64,000 bases of DNA from an uncultured Lachnospiraceae bacterium (GCA_947631685.1 CANRMI010000008.1:1-64000), one strand, 5' to 3'; counted from the stretch's first letter, positions 47,238-56,956 are shown. Numbers and translations are program-made. The notes: generated by a model from the sequence alone, not told the origin.

Positions 47238-49607
47238 ATGCATATAAAATTCAAAAAACTACTGTCGGCAGGAATGGCAGTACTGCTGTCGGCAGGGCTT
47301 GCAGGCTGCGGAAATACCACCACCCAGGGGGGCGGAGGAGAGACGCAGGCGCCTGAAAGCGGGGAAGAGGACTATGTCTGGGTGGCTTCTTTCAGGGATT
47401 TCCCGGAAAGCGGGCAGGGAAACGGCGAAGAATCCGGAGAATATATCGGAAATGTCCAGCTGATGGATGGGAAATGCTATTTTTATGTCAGCTCCTACGG
47501 GGAAGTCAGAAAAAATGAACTGCGCTGCCTGGACCTGACGGACGAGTCATCGGAACCGACGACGCTCTATTCTTTCTCTGAAGCATCTTTGGAGGAGGGT
47601 AAGCTGACTGACGTGGACAGGCTGACTCCCGCGCCGGATGGCGGCGTCGTGATGATAAAGCTCACATATCCCGTGGTGGAGGATACGGACGATCCTGCCG
47701 CATGGGAAAGACAGCAAAGCCAGAGGGCCTATTATCTCTATAAGGTCGCGGCGGACGGCACGGATGTCTTTGAAACGGATATTACCGAATATCTGAGAAT
47801 GGATGCGGAAAATTCCTATATATCCACCCTGTTAGTCAACAAGGAGGGACAGATATTTGTTTCCAACGGCAGGAGCTATATCTGGGTTTTTGATGGGGAC
47901 GGCACCCATGTGGCCGACATTTCCCTGACGGATTTCGGAGGCTGGATACAAGGCATGGGCTTTACTGCGGACGGCAGTCTGGCGATCATAGGAAACGGTG
48001 CCCAGGGCGACACCCAGGTCTGCGTTTATGATGAGGAGAAGAAAGCGTTTGGAGAACCTCTGCAAAATCTGCCTCCCAATATCTATAACAGCGGCCTGTC
48101 CGCGGCGGGGGAAAACAGCCTGCTCTTAGAGGGCGAGGGCATTCTCTATCTGTACGATATGGAGACTCAGACTTACGGGGAATTGCTGAGATGGCTGGAC
48201 AGTGACGTAAACCCGGATTATATAGACTACGTCACCATGCTTGACGAAAATACGGTTTTGGCCTATTACCGGGACTGGGATGACACCGAAGAAAAATTTC
48301 TGGTGACTCTGACGAAGACACCGGTGTCCCAGACGGTACAGAAGCAGACGATCACCTTAGGCTGTATGGGGATACCCCAGGCCATCCAGAGCGCTGTAGT
48401 GAAGTTCAACAGGCAGAACGATACTTACAGGGTGGAAATATGTGATTATTCCGCGGACGTGAACTGGTCCCAGGATGGCTCCGGCGAGTCCTATGCAGAT
48501 GCGCAGACCAGAATGAACAGCGATATCATAACGGGCAACGCGCCGGATATGTTCCTGGAAAGCAGCGTGAATATCAGCCTGTTTGCGGCAAAGGGCCTGA
48601 TCGAGGACCTGAATCCCTATCTGGACGCGAGCAGCGTGGTGAGCAGGGATGATCTGTTTGAGACCGTACTGGATGCCTACTCGGAAAACGGTATCCTCTG
48701 CACGATTCCAAGGAACTTCAGCATCTCCACCTATGTGGGCAGAGCTTCTGAACTGGGCAGCGACGCGGGCTGGACTGTGGAGGAAATGGCTGCCTACGCC
48801 GAAGAGTATCCGGACGCGCAGCTCTTTGCCTACGCTACGAACCGCAGCATACTCCAGTTCTGTCTGGTGTTTGATTTTGACTCCTATGTCAACTGGGAAA
48901 CCGGCGAATGCTTCTTTGATACGGACAATTTCAAACGGGTGCTGGAGCTGGCGGCCAAATATCCGCAGGATGTGGAATATGATGTTTCGGAGCCGACGCT
49001 GGTGGGCAGCCACCAGGCGCTGCTCTACCAGCTGAACCTGCAGCGCACCGAGGAGTGGCAGCTGGCCCGCCTGATCTTCGGGGAGCCCATCAATCCCATT
49101 GGTTTCCCCTCGGCAAACGGGACGGGCGTAGTAGCCCAGGGCGACAACGGGATCTGCATCAGTTCGACCTCGGAGAACAAGGATGCCTGCTGGGCCTTTA
49201 TAGAGAGCCTTCTGACAAAGGATTCCTTTGGGGACAGATACTCCTGGGGACTGCCTATCCGAAAGGACGTTTATGAGGAGCAGCTGCAGGAGGATATGAC
49301 GCCCGATTATGAGACAGATGAGAACGGGGATCAGGTGCTGGATGAAAACGGAGAACCGATAGAAATCTCTACGTCCTCCTACGGCTGGGAAGACATCACT
49401 TTCGATCTCTACGCCGTTACCCAGGAGGAAGCTGACGAAGTGATGGATCTGATCGAAAGGATCGACGGCAGGAGCGTTTACGACGAGAATATTATGACTA
49501 TCGTGGAAGAAGAAACCGGCGCCTACTTCGCGGGACAGAAGAATGTGGACGAGGTGGCGGATATTATCCAGAGCAGGGTGAAAACCTATGTAAGTGAAAA
49601 TATGTAG
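47238..49607 (+). CDS. Propeller-fused ABC solute-binding lipoprotein 1
   Basis: A 789-residue lipoprotein (lipobox LAGC, Cys near residue 24). Residues about 45-370 show repeated four-strand blade-like units with phrases such as LVNKEGQIFVSNGRSYIWVF and GFTADGSLAIIGNGAQGD, suggesting a beta-propeller. Residues about 375-789 are a family 1 extracellular solute-binding domain (ITLGCMGIPQAIQSAVVKFN ... DIITGNAPDMFLESS). The C-terminal end AYFAGQKNVDEVADIIQSR matches that of the second such protein at 54409-56952. It has its own promoter and terminator but lies next to the permease genes. The ligand is unknown; family 1 often binds sugars, but this fusion is atypical. Confidence 0.85.
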   Translation: MHIKFKKLLSAGMAVLLSAGLAGCGNTTTQGGGGETQAPESGEEDYVWVASFRDFPESGQGNGEESGEYIGNVQLMDGKCYFYVSSYGEVRKNELRCLDLTDESSEPTTLYSFSEASLEEGKLTDVDRLTPAPDGGVVMIKLTYPVVEDTDDPAAWERQQSQRAYYLYKVAADGTDVFETDITEYLRMDAENSYISTLLVNKEGQIFVSNGRSYIWVFDGDGTHVADISLTDFGGWIQGMGFTADGSLAIIGNGAQGDTQVCVYDEEKKAFGEPLQNLPPNIYNSGLSAAGENSLLLEGEGILYLYDMETQTYGELLRWLDSDVNPDYIDYVTMLDENTVLAYYRDWDDTEEKFLVTLTKTPVSQTVQKQTITLGCMGIPQAIQSAVVKFNRQNDTYRVEICDYSADVNWSQDGSGESYADAQTRMNSDIITGNAPDMFLESSVNISLFAAKGLIEDLNPYLDASSVVSRDDLFETVLDAYSENGILCTIPRNFSISTYVGRASELGSDAGWTVEEMAAYAEEYPDAQLFAYATNRSILQFCLVFDFDSYVNWETGECFFDTDNFKRVLELAAKYPQDVEYDVSEPTLVGSHQALLYQLNLQRTEEWQLARLIFGEPINPIGFPSANGTGVVAQGDNGICISSTSENKDACWAFIESLLTKDSFGDRYSWGLPIRKDVYEEQLQEDMTPDYETDENGDQVLDENGEPIEISTSSYGWEDITFDLYAVTQEEADEVMDLIERIDGRSVYDENIMTIVEEETGAYFAGQKNVDEVADIIQSRVKTYVSENM

Positions 49608-49626
49608 ACCGTAAAACGGAGTTTTT

Positions 49627-49658
49627 AAGAGGATGTTACAAAAAACATCCTCTTTTTT
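49627..49658 (+). terminator. Terminator after the first propeller-SBP gene
   Basis: A perfect 11-bp stem, AAGAGGATGTT (49627-49637) with AACATCCTCTT (49644-49654), a 6-nt loop and a following T run. Confidence 0.9.
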
Positions 49659-49692
49659 CCAATATATTTCGTAAGCTTCATAAAATATTAAG

Positions 49693-49721
49693 GTGACAAT
49701 ACCACATATATGGTCTATAAT
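49693..49721 (+). promoter_or_regulatory. Promoter of the permease/adaptor operon, with a dyad
   Basis: GTGACA (49693-49698) and TATAAT (49716-49721) with a 17-bp spacer. ACCA-CATATA-TGGT (49701-49714) is a dyad inside the spacer, a possible operator. Flanks resemble those of the promoter at 47164-47192. Confidence 0.75.
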
Positions 49722-49780
49722 AGAGTAGGTGTGGAATCAGGACACAATATCATGTGTTGCAGGTAAGGGCAGGAGCGTTT

Positions 49781-50698
49781 ATGAAAGCCATACAGAAAGA
49801 AAAACGGATGAAAAAACCAAAAACCAGGACCACCAGACGTCTGCGCAAGCAGAAGTTCTGTTCGGGGCTGTTCTTAGCGCCGAGTCTTTTGGGCGTGCTT
49901 TTGTTTTTTATCCTGCCTTTTTTGGTAGTAATATTTTATTCTTTGGTGGACAATCCTATCAGTAAAAATTTCGTGCTCCTGGAAAACTACGCGAAAGTGC
50001 TCCAGAATGCCGCGTTTAAGACCGCGGTAAAGAATACGGCCATGTTTTCGGCGATAGCGGTGCCCTTAGCGGTGGTGCTCTCCCTGATACTGGCCATGGT
50101 GCTGGATACCAGGCTGCCTTTCCGGAGCCAGTTTCGGACTTTCTTTTTAAGTCCCATGATGGTGCCGGTGGCTTCCATCGTGCTGATCTGGCAGGTGCTT
50201 TTTCACTATAACGGTGCCATTAACGAAGTGATGCTTGCCCTGGGCGGCAGCAAGATAGACTGGATGAAATCCCAGTACTCCCAGATCGTGGTGGTGGTGC
50301 TGTTCCTCTGGAAGAATCTGGGCTACAACATGATCCTGTTCATGGCGGCCCTCTCCAGCATTCCGAAGGATATTTTGGAAGTGGCAAGGCTGGAAAGCGC
50401 CACGCCTCTCCAGACTTTCTTTTACATTAAAATGAGGTATCTTTCCTCCACGATCTTGTTTGTGACGATCATGTCATTGATCAGCTCCTTTAAGGTGTTC
50501 AGGGAGATATACCTCCTGACCGGGGACCACCCCTATGACGCGATCTATATGCTGCAGCATTTTATGAACAACGCCTTTGCTTCGCTGGATTACCAGAGGC
50601 TTTCGGCTGCGGCGATCCTCATGTCCTTAGTGATGATAGTTATCATAGGCACCCTGTTTTTAGTGGAGAATCATTTCGGAAAGGATGTGGAGGGATGA
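49781..50698 (+). CDS. MalF-type ABC transporter permease
   Basis: A 305-residue inner-membrane permease with six helices. The EAA loop that contacts the ATPase reads AALSSIPKDILEVARLESAT (about residues 198-217). Such permeases, paired with a MalG-type subunit, import sugars or other solutes delivered by family 1 binding proteins. ATG 49781 has AGGAG six bases upstream; the in-frame GTG at 49754 adds nine weakly supported residues. Its stop overlaps the next permease start (ATGA). No ATPase gene is found in the locus, so a shared MsmK-like ATPase elsewhere is assumed. Confidence 0.92.
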   Translation: MKAIQKEKRMKKPKTRTTRRLRKQKFCSGLFLAPSLLGVLLFFILPFLVVIFYSLVDNPISKNFVLLENYAKVLQNAAFKTAVKNTAMFSAIAVPLAVVLSLILAMVLDTRLPFRSQFRTFFLSPMMVPVASIVLIWQVLFHYNGAINEVMLALGGSKIDWMKSQYSQIVVVVLFLWKNLGYNMILFMAALSSIPKDILEVARLESATPLQTFFYIKMRYLSSTILFVTIMSLISSFKVFREIYLLTGDHPYDAIYMLQHFMNNAFASLDYQRLSAAAILMSLVMIVIIGTLFLVENHFGKDVEG

Positions 50699-51627
50699 GC
50701 GGCGCGGTTTCCGGAAAACGGGCGCGGAATGCGGCAAAAAGAAGAAAACGGATCCATGGGTTCAAGATCGCTCTCGCCACTTTGGTAGCGGCGGGCTTTG
50801 CCATACTGTTCCTGCTCCCCATTATCCTGACGATCACCAATTCCTTTATGTCGGCCTCGGAAATATCCTCCAATTACGGTACGGTGTTTGCGGTAAACGA
50901 CAACGGGGGCAAGGTCTATATATCGGAGCGGGTGACACTGAAATTCATTCCCGACATCGTGTCTTTCAGCCAGTATATCACGGTGCTGTTTAAAAGCCCC
51001 GAATATCTGCTGAAATTCTGGAATTCCGTAGTGCTGGTGGTGCCCATTGTGGTATTTCAGCTCTTTGTGGCGGCCCTGGCTTCCTACGGCTTTACCAGAT
51101 ACCGGGGACGGCTGCGGGAGATCATTTTCTTTTCGTATATCATTTTGATGCTGATGCCCTATCAGGTTACGCTGGTACCCAACTACCTGGTAGCGGGCTG
51201 GTTAAAGACCATCAATACTTACTGGGCCATATGGCTGCCGGGTATTTTTTCACCTTTTGCCGTATTTCTGCTGACGAAGTATATGAGGAGGATCCCCACT
51301 TCAGTGATAGAGGCGGCCCAGATAGACGGCGCGGGAGAGTGGCAGATATTTAAGCGGGTGTGCATGCCCCTGTGTAAGGGGGCCATATGTTCCGCGGCGA
51401 TCCTGGTCTTCATCGACTACTGGAACATGGTGGAGCAGCCGCTGATTTTGCTGGCGGACGAAGAGACGCATCCCCTTTCCGTATTTTTGAGCAAGATCAA
51501 CGCGGGAGAGATCGGGCTGGCCTTCGCGGTAGCCACCGTATACATGGTGCCCAGCCTGCTGATATTCTTGTATGGCGAGGAATATCTGGTAGACGGCATT
51601 ACCTACCAGGGCGGTATAAAAGGATAA
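50695..51627 (+). CDS. MalG-type ABC transporter permease
   Basis: A 310-residue partner of the MalF-type subunit. It has six helices and an EAA loop (IPTSVIEAAQIDGAGEWQIF, about residues 202-221). A short insertion between the first helix and the second (VFAVNDNGGKVYISERVTLKF) is typical of this subfamily. Start codon overlaps the previous stop, indicating translational coupling. The HlyD-type adaptor gene follows by 46 bases, an unusual neighbour for an importer. Confidence 0.92.
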   Translation: MSGAVSGKRARNAAKRRKRIHGFKIALATLVAAGFAILFLLPIILTITNSFMSASEISSNYGTVFAVNDNGGKVYISERVTLKFIPDIVSFSQYITVLFKSPEYLLKFWNSVVLVVPIVVFQLFVAALASYGFTRYRGRLREIIFFSYIILMLMPYQVTLVPNYLVAGWLKTINTYWAIWLPGIFSPFAVFLLTKYMRRIPTSVIEAAQIDGAGEWQIFKRVCMPLCKGAICSAAILVFIDYWNMVEQPLILLADEETHPLSVFLSKINAGEIGLAFAVATVYMVPSLLIFLYGEEYLVDGITYQGGIKG

Positions 51628-51673
51628 CAGGATAATAAGATAAAACGGATCAAATCGAAAGGACAGAGGGCAG

Positions 51674-53194
51674 ATGAACGAGAAAAAAGGCAGACGGAGA
51701 GAATGGGTAAAAACGGCGGCGATCGTATTTTTATCGGTCATGCTGGTACTGACCTTCTTTTCCAACACAATTATGAATTATTCCCTGCCGGAGGTGGCAG
51801 GCCAGAATATTACGTCGGGCACCATTACCTCCAAGGTCAGGGGAACGGGCGTCGTGGAGAGCGGCTCTCTGTATAATGTCAAAGTGACGGAAAGCAGGAA
51901 AGTGCTGAGCGTAGAGGTCCGTCAGGGGGATATTGTGGCGGCAGGAGACGTAATCTGTTATCTGGCCGAAGGAGAGAGCACCGAGCTGCAGGAGGCAAAG
52001 AAAACATTAGATGAGCTGCAGGATGCCTATGAAGCGGCGGTGGACGCGTACAATCTGGCGCTGCTCACCGGAGACTATCATCCTGATGTGATCCAGAACG
52101 CCGGAACCAATCTGCCCATATCCGCGTATAAGGATCAGCTCACTGGAGCCCAGGCGGAAGTGAACGCCCAGCAGAGTGTGGTGGACAGCATCACCCTCCA
52201 GATGAATGAACTGAAGAAAAAAATAGGTCTGACCAGCGATGCCTCCGCTGCCGAATGGCAGGCGGTCCAGGCAGCGGCAGCGGCCAATGTGAACAGCTTG
52301 AGTGAGGCAGTGGCAGACTGGTCTGTAAGCGATGGAAACGCGGCGCTCTCCAACAAAAAGAAAGATTTGGAAAATGCGCAGATTACCCTGCAGAATGTCA
52401 ATAATATCGTGAACCAGCTCAATACCCTGAATGCCAATCTGGCCGACGCGGAAGCGCTGCTTGCGCAGAAGCAGGAGACACTGGAACTGCTGCGGACCAG
52501 TATCGGTGCCATTTTCAACCTGCACAGTTTGTATGATGGCATTGCCAAGGCCAGGGAAGCCGTGGCGGAGCAGAACCAGCTCATAGCGGATCTGGAGAGC
52601 AAGGCTGCGGGCGGTACCATTACCGCGGATGTGGCCGGTACCATTACCGCCATCAATGTGGTGGCAGGGGAGAGCACTTCGCCGGATAACCCCGTGGCGG
52701 TCATCCAGCCGGAAGGCAAGGGATTTACCCTGAGTTTTTCCGTTACCAACCAGCAGGCCCAGAAGATCAGCGTAGGCGATCCGGGAGAGCTGGTAAATTC
52801 CTGGTGGTACAACGATGTGACCGCGACGGTGGCCTCTATCAAACCGGATCCTTCCAGTCCCAATACCCAGAAGCTGGTGACCTTTAATCTGACCGGTAAT
52901 CTGACGGCGGGCCAGACCTTGAGCCTGCAGGTGGGACAGAAGAGCGCAAACTATGACAATATCGTGCCCAACAGCGCGATACGGGAAGACAATAACGGCA
53001 AATTTATCCTGGTGGTGGAAACCAAGAGCAGTCCCCTGGGTAACCGCTATTACGCCACCAGATACGATGTGGAGGTATTGGCTTCCGACGATACCCAGTC
53101 CGCTGTCAGCGGGGCTTTATACGGCTATGAATTTGTGATCACCACGGCGACCAAGCCCGTGGAAGCGGGGCAGATGGTAAGACTGCCCGACTAA
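51674..53194 (+). CDS. HlyD/MacA-type periplasmic adaptor protein
   Basis: A 506-residue membrane-anchored adaptor. One N-terminal helix (about 13-33) is followed by a first half of a biotinyl-lipoyl domain (GTGVVESGSLYNVKV ... VRQGDIVAAGDVICYL), a long coiled-coil hairpin (about 100-305, rich in Ala, Gln and Leu), the second lipoyl half (GTITADVAGTITAINVVAGE) and beta-barrel and membrane-proximal domains. These proteins bridge exporters such as MacB or RND pumps. In a Gram-positive they usually pair with MacB-type exporters. Here the operon has importer-like permeases instead, and a MacB-core-like protein just downstream. Confidence 0.9.
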   Translation: MNEKKGRRREWVKTAAIVFLSVMLVLTFFSNTIMNYSLPEVAGQNITSGTITSKVRGTGVVESGSLYNVKVTESRKVLSVEVRQGDIVAAGDVICYLAEGESTELQEAKKTLDELQDAYEAAVDAYNLALLTGDYHPDVIQNAGTNLPISAYKDQLTGAQAEVNAQQSVVDSITLQMNELKKKIGLTSDASAAEWQAVQAAAAANVNSLSEAVADWSVSDGNAALSNKKKDLENAQITLQNVNNIVNQLNTLNANLADAEALLAQKQETLELLRTSIGAIFNLHSLYDGIAKAREAVAEQNQLIADLESKAAGGTITADVAGTITAINVVAGESTSPDNPVAVIQPEGKGFTLSFSVTNQQAQKISVGDPGELVNSWWYNDVTATVASIKPDPSSPNTQKLVTFNLTGNLTAGQTLSLQVGQKSANYDNIVPNSAIREDNNGKFILVVETKSSPLGNRYYATRYDVEVLASDDTQSAVSGALYGYEFVITTATKPVEAGQMVRLPD

Positions 53195-53240
53195 ACAGGC
53201 TGCGGGGAGCGCCGCCGGAAAGAGGCTGGGAGGCTGATAT

Positions 53241-54425
53241 ATGAAAAAGATCCTACGGAAGCTCAACAGGAAACAGGCGGTTTTGATCGGTACCGGCGTA
53301 CTTTCCTGCATAATCGGGCTGACGATCCATGGTATAGGCGGACATATGGCCGGCCGGCTGGAAGACCAGAAAATGGCCGAAAGGTGGTCTGAGGACGGGG
53401 ACGTGTCCCAGATAAGCTGTTTCTTTTCCAGAGAAGCCGCCATGACGGAAGATAATTTCATAAGCTTTGAGCATGGGCTGGACTCGGCCCTGGTGGAGGC
53501 TTCTATTGTAAATGACTCCGAAAATGAGCAGGCCCGTCTGTGGGCGGACGCTTACAGCGCCCCCGGCAGGGTGTCCATCAGCAGTGAGCGGGCTACGGTA
53601 GAGGTATCGGCCATAGGCGTGGGCGGGGATTTCTTTCTCTTTCATCCCCTGGAGCTTTTGTCAGGCTCCTATTTTTCAGGCAGCGACCTGATGCAGGATC
53701 ATATTGTGGTGGATGAGGATGTGGCCTGGCAGCTTTTCGGCTCCAATGATGTGGACGGGCAGATCGTCACCATAGGCGGCGTGCCCCATATCATTTCCGG
53801 GGTTATCCGGCGGGAGGACAGCAGAATGGCAAAGGAGGCCGGACTGAATACTTCCGTGGCCTATGTGTCCTGTTCCACTTTGGAAGAGCTGGGCACCAGC
53901 TATGGCGTGAATACCTATGAGCTGGTCATGCCCAATCCCGTGTCCGGCTATGCGAAAACCTATGTCATGGAGCATATAGGCGCTTCGGAAAATGAAGTGG
54001 AAGTGGTGGAGAACACCACGCGCTACGGGCTTTTGGCCCGTTTTAAGCTGCTGGCCCGCTTCGGTACCCGCTCCATGAACAGCAAGGCCATTATCTATCC
54101 CTATTGGGAAAATATAGCCAGAGGCTACGAGGACATTCTGGCGCTGCTTTTGGTATTGACGCTTCTCTTCTTACTGTATGCGGCGGTGCTCTTTACGGTG
54201 CTGCTCATCCGCGCCTTTAAGCGGAAAACCTGGACGGCAGCGGGAGTGTGGCATGTGGTCAAGGATAAGCTGGAGCGGCAGAGGGAGAAGGTCTGGGCGC
54301 TGCAGAAAAGACGAAAGGCAGCCAGGGAAGAGAAGAAAAACAGGAAAAAGGAAGCGGTATCCGAAAGGATAGAAATAAAGCAAAAAGAGGGAAATGAGGA
54401 GGAAAAAAATGAAAAAGCTGACTAA
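53241..54425 (+). CDS. MacB periplasmic-core-like protein lacking the FtsX domain
   Basis: A 394-residue protein with an N-terminal helix (about 14-34), a long extracytoplasmic MacB-like core (about 40-290; FFLFHPLELLSGSYFSGSDLM, then IVVDEDVAWQLFGSNDVDGQ), one further helix (about 298-322) and a Lys/Glu-rich cytoplasmic tail (about 325-394). Full MacB permeases have three more helices in the FtsX domain and an ATPase; both are missing. It may act as an extracellular scaffold with the adaptor protein. The second propeller-SBP gene overlaps its 3' end by 17 bases. Confidence 0.8.
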   Translation: MKKILRKLNRKQAVLIGTGVLSCIIGLTIHGIGGHMAGRLEDQKMAERWSEDGDVSQISCFFSREAAMTEDNFISFEHGLDSALVEASIVNDSENEQARLWADAYSAPGRVSISSERATVEVSAIGVGGDFFLFHPLELLSGSYFSGSDLMQDHIVVDEDVAWQLFGSNDVDGQIVTIGGVPHIISGVIRREDSRMAKEAGLNTSVAYVSCSTLEELGTSYGVNTYELVMPNPVSGYAKTYVMEHIGASENEVEVVENTTRYGLLARFKLLARFGTRSMNSKAIIYPYWENIARGYEDILALLLVLTLLFLLYAAVLFTVLLIRAFKRKTWTAAGVWHVVKDKLERQREKVWALQKRRKAAREEKKNRKKEAVSERIEIKQKEGNEEEKNEKAD

Positions 54426-56952
54426 GAAGGCGCTGGCGCTTTTGCTGGCAGCCAGTATGACGGCAGGTCTGGCGGCCTGTGGAGGGGGAAGCGGCGGCAA
54501 AAACCTTTTAACCAATGAAGACGCCAAAAAATACGTCTATAAAATGGAGGAGATGAATGTGGATCTGGGAGATGCCAGCATCAGGGCAGCCTGTGTGGTG
54601 GACGGCCGGGTGTACGCTCTCTCCACCAACTATTACTATGAAGAAATGACGGGATCGGTATTCAGCCTGTATTCTTTCAATATGGACGGCAGCGACCTGA
54701 AGGAAACGGAGCTCTTCAATACCTTAAAACCCAATCCGGACTATGTCCAGCCCGACGCGGGAGATGAAGAAGGTGTAGGGGATGAAGAAGGCGCGGGAGA
54801 CGAAGACGGTATGGAGGGCGGCGAGGATGCCATCATGCCTTTGAGCGCGCCGGGCATAGCCGTTCCAGAGACGGAGGAGATAACGGACGAGGATACAGAC
54901 GGGGACGAGAATGAGGATACCGACACGGACGTCGAACCCCGGACGGAAGATCTGAACTGGATGGAGGACGTGAATCTGAACACCTATGCCCTTAACGAAA
55001 AGGGGTGCTATATGGTGACGGAGAGAAGTACCTATGCCTACGACGCGGACGGCAATTATGTTCCGGGAGAGTATCAGCTGGAGATGAGAGCTTATGATCT
55101 GGCCGGCAATGAGCTCTATCGCACGACGCTGAATGACAATGCGGAGGAATATATGTATGTGTCCAGTATGGCGGTGGACGCGCAGGGAAATACGGCGATA
55201 GTGACGGACGGGGAAAGTGGTGCCATTTTATTCTTTGACGCCAAGGGCGCCCCTGTGGGCAATGTGGACCTGGCTTCCCAGCAGATAGGCTATGTGACGC
55301 GCGCCTTTGCGGATAAAGAAGGCAGACTGAATATTCTGGCCTATGACAACAATTATGAGAAAGTAAGCCTGTACCGCTACAACATGCAGACGGGCGCTTC
55401 CGAAGACGCGGGCGACCTGCTGCCCACCATTACCAACTACAATATTTCGGCCGGTAAGGGTTACGACTTCTTTTTGCGGGACTCCTTAGGCGTTTACGGA
55501 TACAATGTGGGAGATGAGGAGGTAACACAGGTTTTAAGTTATCTCAATTCCGATCTGGACTACAATTCCATCAATGATGTCTATGAAGTGGACGAAGAGC
55601 ATCTGTGCTGTATCTATTATAATGAGGAGGACTGGAGTGTCCACTTCGCGCTTTTGACTTATGTGGATCCGGCGACCATTCCCGATAAGGAAGTGATCTC
55701 CTTAGCATGTTTTGATATGAACTGGGATCTGCGCCAGAAGCTGGTGGAGTTTAACCGCAACAGCGATCAATACCGCATTGTGGTAAAGGACTACAGCAGC
55801 TACAACACCATGGATGATTATTCCGCGGGCTATACCCGCATGAACAACGACATCCTGACGGGCCAGATTCCCGATATCATCGTATTGGACAGATACAGTA
55901 TGCCCGTGGATTCCTATATTGCCAAGGGACTGCTGGCGGATATAGGCAAAATGATAGATGAAGATGAGGAACTGAACAGGGAGGACTACATGGAAAATGT
56001 CTTTGATGCTTATTCCGTGGACGGTAAGCTCTATTCCATTATCCCTGCTTTCAGTGTACAGACCTTGGCGGCGAAGACCGCGCTGGTGGGAGATACGCCG
56101 GGCTGGACCATGGATGATCTGAAAGCTTTGATGGAGAAATATCCCGATGCCAATGTCTTTGAATCCAGCTATACGAGGGATACCATTCTTTCACAGGTTC
56201 TGATGTTTTCCGGCTCCAAATACGTGGAAAACGATACGGGAAAATGCCATTTTGACAGCGAGGAATTTATCGACATGCTGGAATTTGTCAAGCAGTTCCC
56301 GGAAGAATACGATTATGAAAACGACGACATGATGAACGATTATACGCAGTATCAGCTGCAGTACCGCAACAACAATACGCTTTTGGCTTCCGTTTACTTC
56401 AGTTCTTTCGATAACTGGGACGGCTATACCTACGCGAGACAGGTACAGTTCGGAGAGCCCATTACCATGATCGGATTCCCTACGGACGAGGGCAACGGTG
56501 CCGTAGTCAGGGCTTATATGGAGTATGCCATTTCCGCCCGCTCCCAGGTAAAGGAAGGGGCGTGGGAATTTTTGCGGTACTATCTGACCGAAGAGTACCA
56601 GACAGGGGACAGCTTTTACGCGCTGCCCGTTTTAAGGGAAGCTCTGTTAGACAAAATAGAACGGTCCAAGGAGCGTCCTTACTGGATAGATGAAAACGGG
56701 AATCCCAACTATTACGACGATTCCTTTAGTATAGGCGACGAAAGCTTTAACTTTGTACCTATGAGCGACGAAGAGGGGGAGGCGCTGTACGAGTATATCT
56801 GCAGTGTCAACCAGCCCAGCTACTATGATGATAACCTGGAGAAGATCATTACGGAAGAGGCTGCGGGCTTCTTTGCCGGACAGAAATCCGCCAAAGAAGT
56901 AGCGGAGATTATCCAGAGCAGAGCCCAGGTCTACATCAATGAAAGCAGATAA
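54409..56952 (+). CDS. Propeller-fused ABC solute-binding lipoprotein 2
   Basis: An 847-residue lipoprotein (lipobox LAAC). An extremely acidic low-complexity segment lies at about 115-185 (GDEEGAGDEDG and TDGDENEDTDTD units), inside a propeller-like region (about 30-420; NTAIVTDGESGAILFFDAKG). The C-terminal half is a family 1 solute-binding domain (VISLACFDMNWDLRQKLVEF ... DILTGQIPDIIVLD), paralogous to the protein at 47238-49607; both end in a FAGQK...EVA[DE]IIQSR motif. ATG 54409 has GAGGAGG at ideal spacing. The two paralogues bracket the permease/adaptor genes, so the locus grew by duplication. Confidence 0.85.
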   Translation: MKKLTKKALALLLAASMTAGLAACGGGSGGKNLLTNEDAKKYVYKMEEMNVDLGDASIRAACVVDGRVYALSTNYYYEEMTGSVFSLYSFNMDGSDLKETELFNTLKPNPDYVQPDAGDEEGVGDEEGAGDEDGMEGGEDAIMPLSAPGIAVPETEEITDEDTDGDENEDTDTDVEPRTEDLNWMEDVNLNTYALNEKGCYMVTERSTYAYDADGNYVPGEYQLEMRAYDLAGNELYRTTLNDNAEEYMYVSSMAVDAQGNTAIVTDGESGAILFFDAKGAPVGNVDLASQQIGYVTRAFADKEGRLNILAYDNNYEKVSLYRYNMQTGASEDAGDLLPTITNYNISAGKGYDFFLRDSLGVYGYNVGDEEVTQVLSYLNSDLDYNSINDVYEVDEEHLCCIYYNEEDWSVHFALLTYVDPATIPDKEVISLACFDMNWDLRQKLVEFNRNSDQYRIVVKDYSSYNTMDDYSAGYTRMNNDILTGQIPDIIVLDRYSMPVDSYIAKGLLADIGKMIDEDEELNREDYMENVFDAYSVDGKLYSIIPAFSVQTLAAKTALVGDTPGWTMDDLKALMEKYPDANVFESSYTRDTILSQVLMFSGSKYVENDTGKCHFDSEEFIDMLEFVKQFPEEYDYENDDMMNDYTQYQLQYRNNNTLLASVYFSSFDNWDGYTYARQVQFGEPITMIGFPTDEGNGAVVRAYMEYAISARSQVKEGAWEFLRYYLTEEYQTGDSFYALPVLREALLDKIERSKERPYWIDENGNPNYYDDSFSIGDESFNFVPMSDEEGEALYEYICSVNQPSYYDDNLEKIITEEAAGFFAGQKSAKEVAEIIQSRAQVYINESR

Positions 56953-56956
56953 TGTA

